Shown: piece by piece, positions 34,085 to 42,872 of the stretch
Position numbering within the stretch: the stretch's first letter is position 1
Layout: the number at the start of each line of letters is the position of its first letter
DNA from: Knoellia sinensis KCTC 19936
Lineage (GTDB): Bacteria > Actinomycetota > Actinomycetes > Actinomycetales > Dermatophilaceae
DNA: 64,000 bases
Assembly: GCF_000768705.1 (NCBI RefSeq)
Contig: NZ_AVPJ01000019.1
Span: 1-64,000 of the forward strand
Reading direction: 5' to 3'
Program-made: the position numbers and the translations under genes
The notes under the pieces: generated by a model
Databases searched by the model: none
What the model saw: the letters and a program-made list of their open reading frames with translations, nothing else
Told to the model about the DNA's origin: nothing

Positions 34085-35269
34085 ATGTTCGAGCTCAGTC
34101 AGGACCACGAGGACTTCCGCAAGGTCGTGCGCGACTTCGCCGAGCGTGAGGTGGCTCCGCACGTTGCCCAGTGGGACAAGGACCACCACTTCCCGACCGA
34201 CCTCGTCCCCAAGATGGGCGACCTCGGCCTCTTCGGGCTCGTCGTCCCGGAGGAGTTCGGCGGCAGCCTCGACCCCGACGAGGGTGGCGCGTTCACCAGC
34301 CTCTGCGTCGCCATCGAGGAGCTCGGTCGGGTCGACCAGTCGATCGGCATCACACTCAGCGCGGGCGTCGGCCTCGGCATCAACCCGATCCTCACCTACG
34401 GCAACGAGGAGCAGAAGCAGCGCTTCCTCCCCGACCTCGTCGCCGGCCGCGCTCTGGCCGGCTTCGGCCTCACCGAGCCGGACGCCGGCTCTGACGCCGG
34501 TGCAACCCGCACCAAGGCCGTTCGCGATGGCGACGAGTGGGTCGTCGACGGTGCCAAGGCGTTCATCACCAACTCCGGCACCGACATCACGTCGGTCGTC
34601 ACCGTGACCGCCCGCACTGGCACCGACGACAAGGGCAACGCCGAGATCAGCGCGATCATGATCCCGTCTGGCACACCGGGATTCACCGTCGAGCCGGCCT
34701 ACGACAAGCTCGGCTGGCACATCTCCGACACCCACGGCCTGACCTTCCAGGGCTGCCGCGTCCCCGAGGGCAACCTCCTCGGTGAGCAGGGCCAGGGCTT
34801 CAAGCAGTTCCTCAAGACCCTCGACGACGGTCGCATCGCCATCTCCGCACTCGCCGTGGGCATGGCGCAGGCGATGCTCGACCTCTCGACCGACTACGCG
34901 AAGACCCGCACGGCCTTCGGCCGCCCCATCGGCTCCAACCAGGGCGTGTCCTTCCAGGTCGCCGACCTCGCGGTCTCCGTCGAGGCCGCCCGCCTCCTCA
35001 CCTACAAGGCCGCCTGGCTCAAGGACGAGCTGGAGGCCGGCCGCCGCTCCCTCAAGGAGGTCAAGCAGGCCGCCTCGATCGCCAAGCTCTACTCCAGCGA
35101 GGCCGCCGTCACCGCGACCCGCATCGCCGTGCAGATCTTCGGCGGCAACGGCTTCATGGAGGAATACCCCGTCGCCCGCTTCTATCGCGACGGCAAGATC
35201 CTCGAGATCGGTGAGGGCACGAGCGAGGTCCAGCGCATGCTCATCGCCCGCCACCTCGGCCTCGGCTGA
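34085..35269 (+). CDS. Acyl-CoA dehydrogenase
   Basis: A 394-residue FAD-dependent acyl-CoA dehydrogenase: GFGLTEPDAGSDAGA and AFITNSGTD (FAD/substrate), RTAFGRPIGSNQGVSFQVAD, and the C-terminal QIFGGNGFMEEYPVARFYRDG, in which the general base Glu precedes YPV. It oxidises an acyl-CoA to the 2-enoyl-CoA. The MerR regulator and the carboxylase beta subunit beside it favour branched-chain substrates such as isovaleryl-CoA, but chain specificity is not visible. ATG 34085 is preceded by GAGAGGACAACG. Confidence 0.92.
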   Translation: MFELSQDHEDFRKVVRDFAEREVAPHVAQWDKDHHFPTDLVPKMGDLGLFGLVVPEEFGGSLDPDEGGAFTSLCVAIEELGRVDQSIGITLSAGVGLGINPILTYGNEEQKQRFLPDLVAGRALAGFGLTEPDAGSDAGATRTKAVRDGDEWVVDGAKAFITNSGTDITSVVTVTARTGTDDKGNAEISAIMIPSGTPGFTVEPAYDKLGWHISDTHGLTFQGCRVPEGNLLGEQGQGFKQFLKTLDDGRIAISALAVGMAQAMLDLSTDYAKTRTAFGRPIGSNQGVSFQVADLAVSVEAARLLTYKAAWLKDELEAGRRSLKEVKQAASIAKLYSSEAAVTATRIAVQIFGGNGFMEEYPVARFYRDGKILEIGEGTSEVQRMLIARHLGLG

Positions 35270-35314
35270 GTCGTTGACGCCGAGTTCCGGGTCCGAGACT
35301 GAGAGAGTGAAGGT

Positions 35315-36892
35315 ATGCCGGTGAGCGACTCGTCGTCCCCGTCCAGCGATCCTCGGGTCGCCGACGTCCGAGCGCGACTCGAGGCGGCGCACGCCGCGTC
35401 GGCGTCGCCTCCCGAGAAGGCTGCGGCCAAGCTCGCCTCCCAGGGCAAGCTCTATGTCCGCGACCGCATCGCGCTGCTCGTCGACGAGGGCTCGTTCGTC
35501 GAGGACGGTCGCTACGCCAATGCGCTCCAGCCCGGGCTCCCCGCCGACGGTGTCGTCACGGGGCGCGGGACCGTCGACGGCCGTCCCGTCATCGTCATCG
35601 CCAACGACCCGACCGTGAAGGCCGGCTCCTGGGGTTCGCGCACCGTCGAGAAGATCGTGCGCGCCACCGAGATGGCCTTGCGCGAGGAGCTGCCCGTCTT
35701 CTGGTTCGTCGACTCCGCGGGCGCGCGCATCACCGACCAGGTCGAGATGTTCCCCGGGCGCCGCGGCGCCGGTCGCATCTTCCACAATCAGGTGGCACTG
35801 TCCGGCAAGGTCCCGCAGATCTGCTGCCTCTTCGGCCCGTCGGCCGCCGGTGGCGCCTACATCCCGAGCTTCACCGACCTGCTCATCATGGTCGAGGGCA
35901 ATGCGTCCATGTATCTCGGCAGCCCGCGCATGGCCGAAATGGTTGTGGGAGAGAAGGTTTCGCTCGACGAGATGGGCGGTGCGCGGATGCACTGCACCGT
36001 CTCCGGCGTCGGTGACATCCTCGTCCACGATGACGCGGAGGCCATCGAGATGGCCAAGCTCTACTTCTCGTACGTCCCGCAGAACTGGCGTTCACCGCTT
36101 CCTTCGTATGCCGCGGAGTCCCCGAGCGCGCCCCTCACCAGGGCGTCGGTTCCGGAGCGCGAGAGTCAGCCGTTCGACGTGCATGAGGTCATCGACGGGC
36201 TCGTCGACGACGACAGCTTCTTCGAGATCAAGTCGCTCTTCGCCCCTGAGCTCGTCGTCGGACTGGGGCGAATGGACGGCGAGACCGTGGGCATCGTCGC
36301 CAACAACTCGATGGTCAAGGGTGGAGTGCTCTTCACCGACAGCGCCGACAAGGCCGCGCGCTTCATCTGGCTCTGCGATGCCTACTCGATCCCGCTCGTC
36401 TATCTCGCAGATGTCCCCGGCTTCATGATCGGCTCGGAGGTCGAGCGTGGCGGCATCATCCGCCACGGCGCCAAGATGGTCTCGGCCGTCTCCTCGGCGA
36501 CCGTGCCGCAGTTCTGCGTCGTCGTGCGCAAGGCCTACGGCGCCGGGCTCTATGCCATGGGCGGACCGGGCTTCGGGCCCGACGCGACGATCGCCCTGCC
36601 CACGGCTCGCATCGCGGTCATGGGTCCGGAAGCCGCGGTCAACGCGGTCTACGCCAACAAGATCGCCGAGGTCGAGGCCGCCGAGGGCGCGGAGGCGCGC
36701 GATGCCTATGTCGCCGAGCGCCGCGCCGAATACGAAGAGGACGTTGACCTCGAGCGCCTCGCCGCCGACCTCGTCATCGACCACATCGTCGAGCCCGAGG
36801 ACCTGCGTGCGGAGCTGCTCCACCGCCTCCGCTACGCCGCTGGAAGGGATCGTGCGTTCGCGACCAAGCGACGCGGCATACCTCCGGTCTGA
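35315..36892 (+). CDS. Acyl-CoA carboxylase beta subunit (carboxyltransferase), methylcrotonyl-CoA type likely
   Basis: A 525-residue carboxyltransferase with N- and C-terminal crotonase-like halves: FVDSAGARITDQVEMFPGRRGAGRIF, CLFGPSAAGGAYIPS (first oxyanion hole) and VVVRKAYGAGLYAMGGPGF (second). It transfers CO2 from biotin of an AccA-type subunit to an acyl-CoA. The wording of the motifs (FPGRRGAGRIFHNQ) and the neighbouring acyl-CoA dehydrogenase suggest 3-methylcrotonyl-CoA. It has no alpha subunit of its own here, so it could borrow AccA3. ATG 35315 or GTG 35321. Confidence 0.88.
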   Translation: MPVSDSSSPSSDPRVADVRARLEAAHAASASPPEKAAAKLASQGKLYVRDRIALLVDEGSFVEDGRYANALQPGLPADGVVTGRGTVDGRPVIVIANDPTVKAGSWGSRTVEKIVRATEMALREELPVFWFVDSAGARITDQVEMFPGRRGAGRIFHNQVALSGKVPQICCLFGPSAAGGAYIPSFTDLLIMVEGNASMYLGSPRMAEMVVGEKVSLDEMGGARMHCTVSGVGDILVHDDAEAIEMAKLYFSYVPQNWRSPLPSYAAESPSAPLTRASVPERESQPFDVHEVIDGLVDDDSFFEIKSLFAPELVVGLGRMDGETVGIVANNSMVKGGVLFTDSADKAARFIWLCDAYSIPLVYLADVPGFMIGSEVERGGIIRHGAKMVSAVSSATVPQFCVVVRKAYGAGLYAMGGPGFGPDATIALPTARIAVMGPEAAVNAVYANKIAEVEAAEGAEARDAYVAERRAEYEEDVDLERLAADLVIDHIVEPEDLRAELLHRLRYAAGRDRAFATKRRGIPPV

Positions 36893-36997
36893 TCGGTGAC
36901 CGGCGACGCACTCAGCGCGCGCTCCAAGGTTTCTGTGGGTAACCTCGCGTGGTCAGGCCTCAACGCCGAGGCTGATTCCACCGAAAGGTTCCCCCTG

Positions 36998-38059
36998 ATG
37001 CGTGCACTTCGACGCACCGTCGCCCTCGCGGGCGCAACCGCCCTTGTCGCCCTCGTCGCCAGCGCCTCCCCTGCCACCGCCGCGACGAACGACACCCTCC
37101 GCTCCAAGCAATGGGGCCTCACCCAGGTCCGCGCCGAACAGGCGTGGTCGACGTCCCGCGGCGCCGGCGCAGTCATCGCCGTCGTCGACACCGGAGTGGA
37201 TCTGACCCACCCCGACCTCGCCGCCAAACTCGTCCCCGGCGGCACCTTCGTCGGATGCAGTGGCTCGGCCTCCTGCGGTGACGGCAACTGGAAGGGCGTC
37301 GACGGCGTCGGCCAGGACGTCGACGCCCACGGCACCCACGTCGCTGGCATCGCCGCCGCCATCACGAACAACGAGACCGGCGTCGCCGGTGTGGCTCCGG
37401 ACGCCAGGATCATGCCGGTCAAGGTGCTCGAGGACGGGTCGGGCAACACTGCCGACATTGCCAACGGCATCCGCTGGTCCGCCGATCACGGCGCCGATGT
37501 CATCAACCTGTCGCTCGGGTCGCTTCCGGGCACGCAGGTCCTGTCGATCGCGGGCCTCGACACCGAAATCGAGCAGGCCATCGACTACGCGCGCACCAAG
37601 GGGGCGCTGTCGGTCATTGCCGCCGGCAACACGTCGACGATCGCGTGCACCAGCCCCGGGTTCTCGAGCACCGGGCTCTGCGTCGGCTCGACCGACAAGA
37701 ACGAACTCCACTCGGCCTTCTCGGAGCTTCCGATCAAGCCCGACCTCAAGGTCGTCTCGGCTCCCGGTGGCTTCGGCTTCGGCGGATGTGACGACGACGT
37801 GTGGTCGACGGTTCCCACGGGCGCGGCCAGCGGCTGTGGTGTGGGCGGCTACGACGCCTTCGCCGGCACGTCGATGGCCACGCCGCACGTGGCTGGCGTC
37901 GCGGCACTGCTCCTCGCTCAGGGCCGCACGGTCGCCCAGGCGGAGAAGGCCCTCACGACGACGGCACGCACCCCCGTTCTGGGGATGCGCGGCACGTTCA
38001 CGCCGCTCTACGGCTACGGCGTCGTCGACGCCCAGGCGGCCGTCGCCTCCGCGCGCTGA
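36998..38059 (+). CDS. Secreted S8 (subtilisin-like) serine protease
   Basis: A 353-residue subtilase. Signal peptide residues 1-29 (RTVALAGATALVALVASASP); no obvious inhibitor-type propeptide, since the mature domain begins at about residue 35 (KQWGLTQVRAEQAW). Catalytic Asp64 is in AVVDTGVDLTHPD, His111 in DAHGTHVAGIAA, and Ser in AGTSMATPHVAG near residue 292. Six or more cysteines in pairs (GCSGSASCGDG, ACTSPG/GLCVG) suggest disulfides for extracellular stability. ATG 36998 follows AAAGG; a frame extension upstream to 36896 is not needed. It is monocistronic, ended by the hairpin at 38078. Confidence 0.92.
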   Translation: MRALRRTVALAGATALVALVASASPATAATNDTLRSKQWGLTQVRAEQAWSTSRGAGAVIAVVDTGVDLTHPDLAAKLVPGGTFVGCSGSASCGDGNWKGVDGVGQDVDAHGTHVAGIAAAITNNETGVAGVAPDARIMPVKVLEDGSGNTADIANGIRWSADHGADVINLSLGSLPGTQVLSIAGLDTEIEQAIDYARTKGALSVIAAGNTSTIACTSPGFSSTGLCVGSTDKNELHSAFSELPIKPDLKVVSAPGGFGFGGCDDDVWSTVPTGAASGCGVGGYDAFAGTSMATPHVAGVAALLLAQGRTVAQAEKALTTTARTPVLGMRGTFTPLYGYGVVDAQAAVASAR

Positions 38060-38077
38060 GACGGCCAACCACAAGCG

Positions 38078-38120
38078 GCCGGTATGCCGTGACGCCCCCG
38101 GCGCGTCACGGCATACCGGC
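38078..38120. terminator. 18-bp inverted repeat terminator with GTATGCC/GGCATAC arms
   Basis: Arms 38078-38095 and 38103-38120 are perfectly complementary; the core is GGTATGCCGTGACGC. Loop 7 nt. It lies between convergent subtilase and Maf genes and is an inverted pair of the over-represented word. Confidence 0.85.
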
Positions 38121-38143
38121 GTCGTGGTCGTGGGTGGATCCGC

Positions 38144-38812
38144 TCAGTCGCGCGACGAGCGAAGGTCGTGCCAGCGGATGGTGAGTTCACCCAGAAGTTC
38201 GCGCAACAGTGGGAGGGAGACGCCGACCACGTTGGACGGGTCGCCCTCGATGGCGCTGACGTAGGGCGCACCGAGGCCGTCGAGCGTGAACGCCCCAGCG
38301 ACCCGAAGCGGCTCGCCGGTCGCGACGTAGGCCTCGATCTCGTCGTCGGAGAGGTCGGCGAAATGCACCGTCGTCGAGGCCGTCGCCCCGAGCGTCCCAC
38401 CGGTGCCGCCGTCATCGGGATCGCGATCGTCGACGATCCAGTGGCCCGTGTGGAGGACGCCGCTTCGGCCACGCATGCGGCGCCACCGTTCCGTCGCCTC
38501 TGCCGCATCGGCTGGTTTGCCGTGGACCTCACCGTCGAGTTCGAGCACGGAATCGCAGCCCAGGACGACGGCTCCCGGCACGTCACCCTCCTCCAGGGAG
38601 CGCGCCACATCCTCGGCCTTGGCGCGTGCGAGGAGCAGCGCGACGTCGGCCGGGTCCAGGGGACCGTGGACCTGCTCAGCGGCGCTGAGCGCGGCGTCCT
38701 CGTCCACGCGGCTCACCTGGACGGTCGGCTCGACGCCTGCGGCGCGCAGCGTGGCGAGTCGCGCTGGAGACGCGGAAGCGAGGACAAAGTGGGCTGACGG
38801 TGAACGGCTCAT
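38144..38812 (-). CDS. maf: Maf-family nucleotide pyrophosphatase
   Basis: A 222-residue Maf protein: LASASPARLATLRAAGVEP at the N-terminus, VVLGCDSVLELDGEVHGKP, and GAFTLDGLGAPYVSAIEGDPSNVVG at the C-terminal end. It hydrolyses non-canonical or canonical nucleoside triphosphates to monophosphates, a house-cleaning role. In many Actinobacteria maf sits between the acyl-CoA carboxylase subunit genes, as it broadly does here. ATG 38812. Confidence 0.93.
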   Translation of the reverse strand: MSRSPSAHFVLASASPARLATLRAAGVEPTVQVSRVDEDAALSAAEQVHGPLDPADVALLLARAKAEDVARSLEEGDVPGAVVLGCDSVLELDGEVHGKPADAAEATERWRRMRGRSGVLHTGHWIVDDRDPDDGGTGGTLGATASTTVHFADLSDDEIEAYVATGEPLRVAGAFTLDGLGAPYVSAIEGDPSNVVGVSLPLLRELLGELTIRWHDLRSSRD

Positions 38813-38896
38813 TCGCACGATCTCACCGTATGGTGTCGAGGGTTTGGGCGACGGGTCAGGGAGAGACCCGTCCAACGACGAACGGAATCTGTGCAC

Positions 38897-39448
38897 ATGA
38901 GCTCCACGGCAGGACGCCACCGTCTCAACGGTCTCGCGGCGATGCGGCGCGTGATGGCACTGGGAGCGGCCCTCATCGTCGTGGGTACCTTCGGTCTGGT
39001 CCTCAACTCCCTGGACCCGGAGCCGGGTCCACCGGTCGTGCTGGCGGGGCTGAGCAACTCTCCACAACCGACCACGCCCACGACGGAGGCGAGCGAGTCG
39101 TCCTCCACGACGCCGTCTCCCCTCGAGACGGCGTCCACGGGGACGACCGACACCGCCACGGAGTCGCCCACGGCTACTCCGAGCACCACGGAGGCCTCTG
39201 CGACCCGGTCGATCCCGCCGTCGCGGGACACGCCGCGGACGCCCCGGCCTCCGGCCGAGTCCGACCCCACGTCAACGGAGCCGTCGGCCACCCCGTCCAA
39301 GCCGCGGCCGAACAAGCCGAAGCCGACGAGCACGCCCTCGCCCACCGACGGCTCGATGTTCGACGACCTCGTCGACATCTTCCGGCCGGGGACGCGCACG
39401 TCCACGCCCGGCAACCCTCAGCCGACGGGCACGCCCACCACAGAGTGA
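38897..39448 (+). CDS. Secreted or anchored Ser/Thr/Pro-rich protein
   Basis: About 183 residues: a membrane segment (MRRVMALGAALIVVGTFGLVL) near residue 20 followed by a long Thr/Ser/Pro low-complexity stalk (TTPTTEASESSSTTPSPLE and similar) and a short C-terminal FDDLVDIFRPG. The composition resembles O-mannosylated mucin-like stalks. No conserved domain is recognised. ATG 38897 follows GAATCT by 6 nt; GTG 38891 is the alternative. Ends 21 nt before the convergent antiporter gene. Confidence 0.62.
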   Translation: MSSTAGRHRLNGLAAMRRVMALGAALIVVGTFGLVLNSLDPEPGPPVVLAGLSNSPQPTTPTTEASESSSTTPSPLETASTGTTDTATESPTATPSTTEASATRSIPPSRDTPRTPRPPAESDPTSTEPSATPSKPRPNKPKPTSTPSPTDGSMFDDLVDIFRPGTRTSTPGNPQPTGTPTTE

Positions 39449-39469
39449 GCCGCTGTCGCCGGCGCCTCG

Positions 39470-41368
39470 TCAGCCGAGGACGTCATCGACGTAGCACCAG
39501 CGCCACGCCTCGCCGGGCTCGAGCGAACGCATGACCGGGTGACCGGTCGACGCATGATGTGTGCTCGCGTGCCGCCCGGGTGACGAGTTGCAACAGCCGA
39601 CGTTGCCGCAGTGGGTGCACATGCGGAGATGGACCCACGTCGTCCCTTCACGCAGGCAGTCGCTGCAGCCCTCGGCATCGGCCGGGACGGCGAACTCAGG
39701 CTCCGTGGAGAGGTGTTCACATCCCCGGGCGACCTGGTCGGGCGAGAGCAGCGGAGAGTCGCGCATCCGGGAGGCGCGGTCCAGGCTCCACGTGAGTGCC
39801 GCCTCCTCGGCGTCCAACTGGCTCATGACACTCGCCAGGACTTCGTGGTCGACCTCGTGCTCGTCGCGGATGCGGACCAGCTCGCGCCGCTCGGCATCGA
39901 GCATCACCATGCGCAGGCGCCGTCGCGTCTCGCTCGGTGGCTCCGACTCGCCGGGACCGAGGAGTCCCAGTCGCTCCCAGATGCGGTTCACGCGCAACTC
40001 GGCGTTGGCATGCAGCTCCGCGGTGACCACCGGATCGACGCCAGGCACGTCATCGAGCGAACGCAGGCCTGCTCCGGTCGCAGCCTGGAGGATGGTCGCC
40101 TCTTGCAGGGCGTCCTCGCGAGCATCCGGACCGCGCACGCCCAAGGTGCGGGCCAGCCAGGGCAAGGTCGAGGACTGCAACGCCAGCGTGCCCACGGTGA
40201 CGATCAGGGCGATGAGGACGAGCGTCGGTCGTTCGGGCGTCGCCACAGGCAGGGTGAGTGCGGCCGCCAGGGTGACCACCCCGCGCATCCCGGCCCAGGA
40301 GGTGACGGCGGTCGACGCGGCCGCACCCGGCATACGGTCGCTCTTGCCCCACGCCCTGGTCAGCCAGGTGAACGGGAAGAGCCACAGCGGCCGCAGCACG
40401 AGGACGGCCGCGAGGACCGCGAGCCCGACGAGCACTGCGCGGCCCAGGGAGATGTCGCTCGCGCGCACGTCGGCGACCTCGCGAGACAGCTGCAGTCCGA
40501 TGAGCAGGAAGACCGCGTTCTCGAGGAGGAACGTCACGCTCGCCCAGTTGACGCGCTCGCTGAGCCGCGACGCCGCCGACTGGAGGGCAATCGACCGGTG
40601 TGCCAGAAGCAGGCCGGTCGTCACGACGGCGAGCACTCCGCTCGCACCGAGCTGTTCGGCCGGGAGGTATGAGAGGAACGGCGCCGCGAACGACAGCGCG
40701 GTGTCCGACGTGGCCTCGGTGAGGCGCTTGCGGACGAAGCCGATGAGCACGAACGCGACCCAGCCGACGCCGACGCCACCCACCACGGCCAGGCCGAAGT
40801 CCCGGGCGACCGATGTCACCGAAACCGGCCCGTGAGAAGCGAATCCGTGGGTCGAGGTCGCCAGACCGGCTGCTGCGATGGCCGTCCGGAGAGTCACCAG
40901 CGCGGTGGCGTCGTTGAGGAGCGACTCGCCCTCGAGGATCGTCGTGATCCGTCGAGGGAGGCCGATGCCGCGGGCCACGGCGGTCGCGGCGACGGCATCC
41001 GGGGGCGCCACGATCGCACCCATGGCGACGGCGACGGCGAACGGGATGGGCAGCAACCACCACGCGACGAGGGCCACACCCAAGGTCGTGAACAGGACGA
41101 GTCCCACCGAGAGGCCGAGGATCGGGACCCGATTGGCCCGGATGTCGACGAGCGACGTGTTCAGCGCCGCGGCATACAGAAGCGGCGGGAGAAGTCCGAG
41201 CAGGACGACGTCCGGGTCGAGCGAGATCTGGGGGACGAAGGGGAGAAGGGACCCGATGAGACCCACCACCAGGAGGGCGATCGGGGAGGGCACGCCGAGC
41301 GGGACGCTGAGGCGTGCGACGACGATGACGGTCACGGCGATGCCGGCGAGCGTGAGGGCGAGATCCAC
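39470..41368 (-). CDS. Na+/H+ antiporter with C-terminal UBP-type zinc finger
   Basis: A 632-residue protein. Residues 1-400 hold about twelve membrane helices of the CPA1 family; GAIVAPPDAVAATAV contains the conserved PDAV transport motif and GESLLNDATALV the second. A cytoplasmic helical part follows. From about residue 550 it has a zinc-finger UBP domain: CEHL, CSDCLREG, HLRMCTHCGNVGCCNSSPG, then HASTHHASTGHPVM and WCYVDD. In eukaryotes zf-UBP binds free ubiquitin C-termini; in bacteria its ligand is unknown. I recall such fusions in other actinobacteria. Regulation of transport by zinc or a protein partner is inference. Confidence 0.9.
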   Translation of the reverse strand: MDLALTLAGIAVTVIVVARLSVPLGVPSPIALLVVGLIGSLLPFVPQISLDPDVVLLGLLPPLLYAAALNTSLVDIRANRVPILGLSVGLVLFTTLGVALVAWWLLPIPFAVAVAMGAIVAPPDAVAATAVARGIGLPRRITTILEGESLLNDATALVTLRTAIAAAGLATSTHGFASHGPVSVTSVARDFGLAVVGGVGVGWVAFVLIGFVRKRLTEATSDTALSFAAPFLSYLPAEQLGASGVLAVVTTGLLLAHRSIALQSAASRLSERVNWASVTFLLENAVFLLIGLQLSREVADVRASDISLGRAVLVGLAVLAAVLVLRPLWLFPFTWLTRAWGKSDRMPGAAASTAVTSWAGMRGVVTLAAALTLPVATPERPTLVLIALIVTVGTLALQSSTLPWLARTLGVRGPDAREDALQEATILQAATGAGLRSLDDVPGVDPVVTAELHANAELRVNRIWERLGLLGPGESEPPSETRRRLRMVMLDAERRELVRIRDEHEVDHEVLASVMSQLDAEEAALTWSLDRASRMRDSPLLSPDQVARGCEHLSTEPEFAVPADAEGCSDCLREGTTWVHLRMCTHCGNVGCCNSSPGRHASTHHASTGHPVMRSLEPGEAWRWCYVDDVLG

Positions 41369-41408
41369 GCGGACATTGTCGACCTTGCGCCGCTACTCGT
41401 CAGAAACT

Positions 41409-41450
41409 TACGGCGCCGTAGGTCTTGCCACCCCCTGTTACTGGCCGGTA
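41409..41450. promoter_or_regulatory. Two related palindromes, candidate operator sites
   Basis: TACGGCGCCGTA (41409-41420, perfect) and TACTGGCCGGTA (41439-41450, imperfect) lie with centres 30 bp apart, about three helical turns, between the divergent antiporter (start 41368) and lipase (start 41498) genes. The arrangement suggests cooperative binding of a dimeric regulator; which one is unknown. Confidence 0.55.
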
Positions 41451-41497
41451 GTTTCGGCCCACCGTTGTGTCCCATCACACCGAACCAAAGGCTGACA

Positions 41498-42775
41498 ATG
41501 ACGTCACGCATGTTCCGTCGGGCGTTCGTCCCGATCGTTGCCCTCGGCCTCACGGCCGCCATCGCAGCACCGGCCTCCGCCGGTCCCGACAATGTCCCGG
41601 GCACCGCCGGCGCCACGACGGTGACCGGAGTCGCGGAGCCGGCGCGCCCTGCCTTCTACGAGCCGCCCGCGAACCTGCCCGTAGCGTCCGGTGCGGTCAT
41701 CCGCACGGAGCCCGCCACCCAGTTCCTCGACCCGCTGGGCCTGTCCAGCCTCTCGGTCTCGGCCACTCGGATGATGTACGCGTCCAAGGACCGGCTCGGC
41801 CGTCCCATCGCCGTGACCGGCACGGTCTTCGAGCCCAAGGCCGGCTACGTCGGCCTCAGTGCTCGTCCGCTCATCAGCTTCGCGTCCGGGACGATGGGCA
41901 TCGGCGACAAGTGCGCCCCGTCCCGCGGGCTCGCGGAGGGCCTGACGATGTACGAGATCCTCTTCATCCAGGGCCTCATCAACCGTGGGTATGCCGTCGC
42001 CTTCACCGACTACCAGGGCCTTGGCACCCCGGGGACGCACACCTACATGAACCGCGTCGTCCAGGGGCAGGCCGTCCTCGACATGGCCCGGGCTGCGCTC
42101 AAGCGCTCCGGCACGACCCTGACGGCGAGCACCCCCGTTGGTATCTACGGCTACTCGCAGGGCGGAGGTGCAGCAGCATCGGCCGCAGAGCTGGCGAGCA
42201 CCTACGCTCCGGAACTCAAGGTCAAGGGAACGGTCGCCGGTGCGGTCCCGGCCGACCTTGCCGCTGTCGTCAAGAACCTCGACGGAAGCGTCTACTCGGA
42301 GTTCCTCAACTTCGCACTCCTGGGTCTGGCCTCCGGCTACGGCATCGACATGGATGACTACCTCAACGACGCGGGCACGCAGGTGGCGGTCGCCACGGAG
42401 AACCACTGCACGGTCGACCTGCCGAAGGCGGCGTTCCAGGACTCCTCGAAGCTCACGCTGAACGGGCAGTCGGTCCTCTCCTACCTCACGGTCGAGCCGT
42501 TCAAGTCGATCGTCGCGGAGAACCGCATCGGGCGAATCAAGCCCAGCGCACCGGTGCTGGTGTCGCACTCCTTGCTCGACGACGCCATCCCCTACGCCGT
42601 CGGTCGGCAGCTCGCGAAGGACTGGTGTGGCAAGGGCGGCAACATCCGCCTGACGACCAACGTCGGCCCGACGCACATCGGCGGCGCGCTCCCGTCCTCG
42701 TCCGACAGCTACGCCTTCTTCGAGGCCCGCTTCGCCGGACTTCCGCAGCTGAGCAACTGCTGGACGATCTGGTGA
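41498..42775 (+). CDS. Secreted lipase (LIP family)
   Basis: A 425-residue alpha/beta hydrolase of the actinobacterial/fungal secretory lipase family. Signal peptide 1-28 (FVPIVALGLTAAIAAPASA). The nucleophile Ser220 is in GIYGYSQGGGAAAS; the acid is probably Asp in SLLDDAIPYAVG and the histidine in GPTHIGGALP. The DYQGLGTPG segment and the Cys-containing DKCAPS are typical of the family. It likely hydrolyses triacylglycerols or other esters outside the cell. ATG 41498 is chosen because the signal peptide starts there. Confidence 0.92.
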   Translation: MTSRMFRRAFVPIVALGLTAAIAAPASAGPDNVPGTAGATTVTGVAEPARPAFYEPPANLPVASGAVIRTEPATQFLDPLGLSSLSVSATRMMYASKDRLGRPIAVTGTVFEPKAGYVGLSARPLISFASGTMGIGDKCAPSRGLAEGLTMYEILFIQGLINRGYAVAFTDYQGLGTPGTHTYMNRVVQGQAVLDMARAALKRSGTTLTASTPVGIYGYSQGGGAAASAAELASTYAPELKVKGTVAGAVPADLAAVVKNLDGSVYSEFLNFALLGLASGYGIDMDDYLNDAGTQVAVATENHCTVDLPKAAFQDSSKLTLNGQSVLSYLTVEPFKSIVAENRIGRIKPSAPVLVSHSLLDDAIPYAVGRQLAKDWCGKGGNIRLTTNVGPTHIGGALPSSSDSYAFFEARFAGLPQLSNCWTIW

Positions 42776-42794
42776 CCCTTCGGGTCTGAACCAC

Positions 42795-42845
42795 ACGACG
42801 AGGTATGCCGTCCGCGCACGTTGCGCGGACGGCATACCTCGTCGT
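42795..42845. terminator. 24-bp perfect inverted repeat terminator with GTATGCC/GGCATAC arms
   Basis: Arms 42795-42818 and 42822-42845 are perfectly complementary over 24 bp with a 3-nt loop; the arm core is GAGGTATGCCGTCCGCGCA. It lies 20 nt after the lipase stop and before repeat array 2. Confidence 0.9.
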
Positions 42846-42872
42846 TGTGTGTGTTTCCTTGAGCGGTCCGTC

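Noticed and set aside
33941-36028. 695-codon minus-strand open frame across the acyl-CoA dehydrogenase and carboxyltransferase genes
   Set aside because: It is composed of Asp/Glu/Gly/Arg runs with no domain, opposite two genes with clear family motifs.
40832-41497. N-terminal extension of the lipase frame into the antiporter gene
   Set aside because: The lipase has a clear signal peptide starting at ATG 41498; the extension is antisense to the antiporter gene and Arg/Asp-rich.
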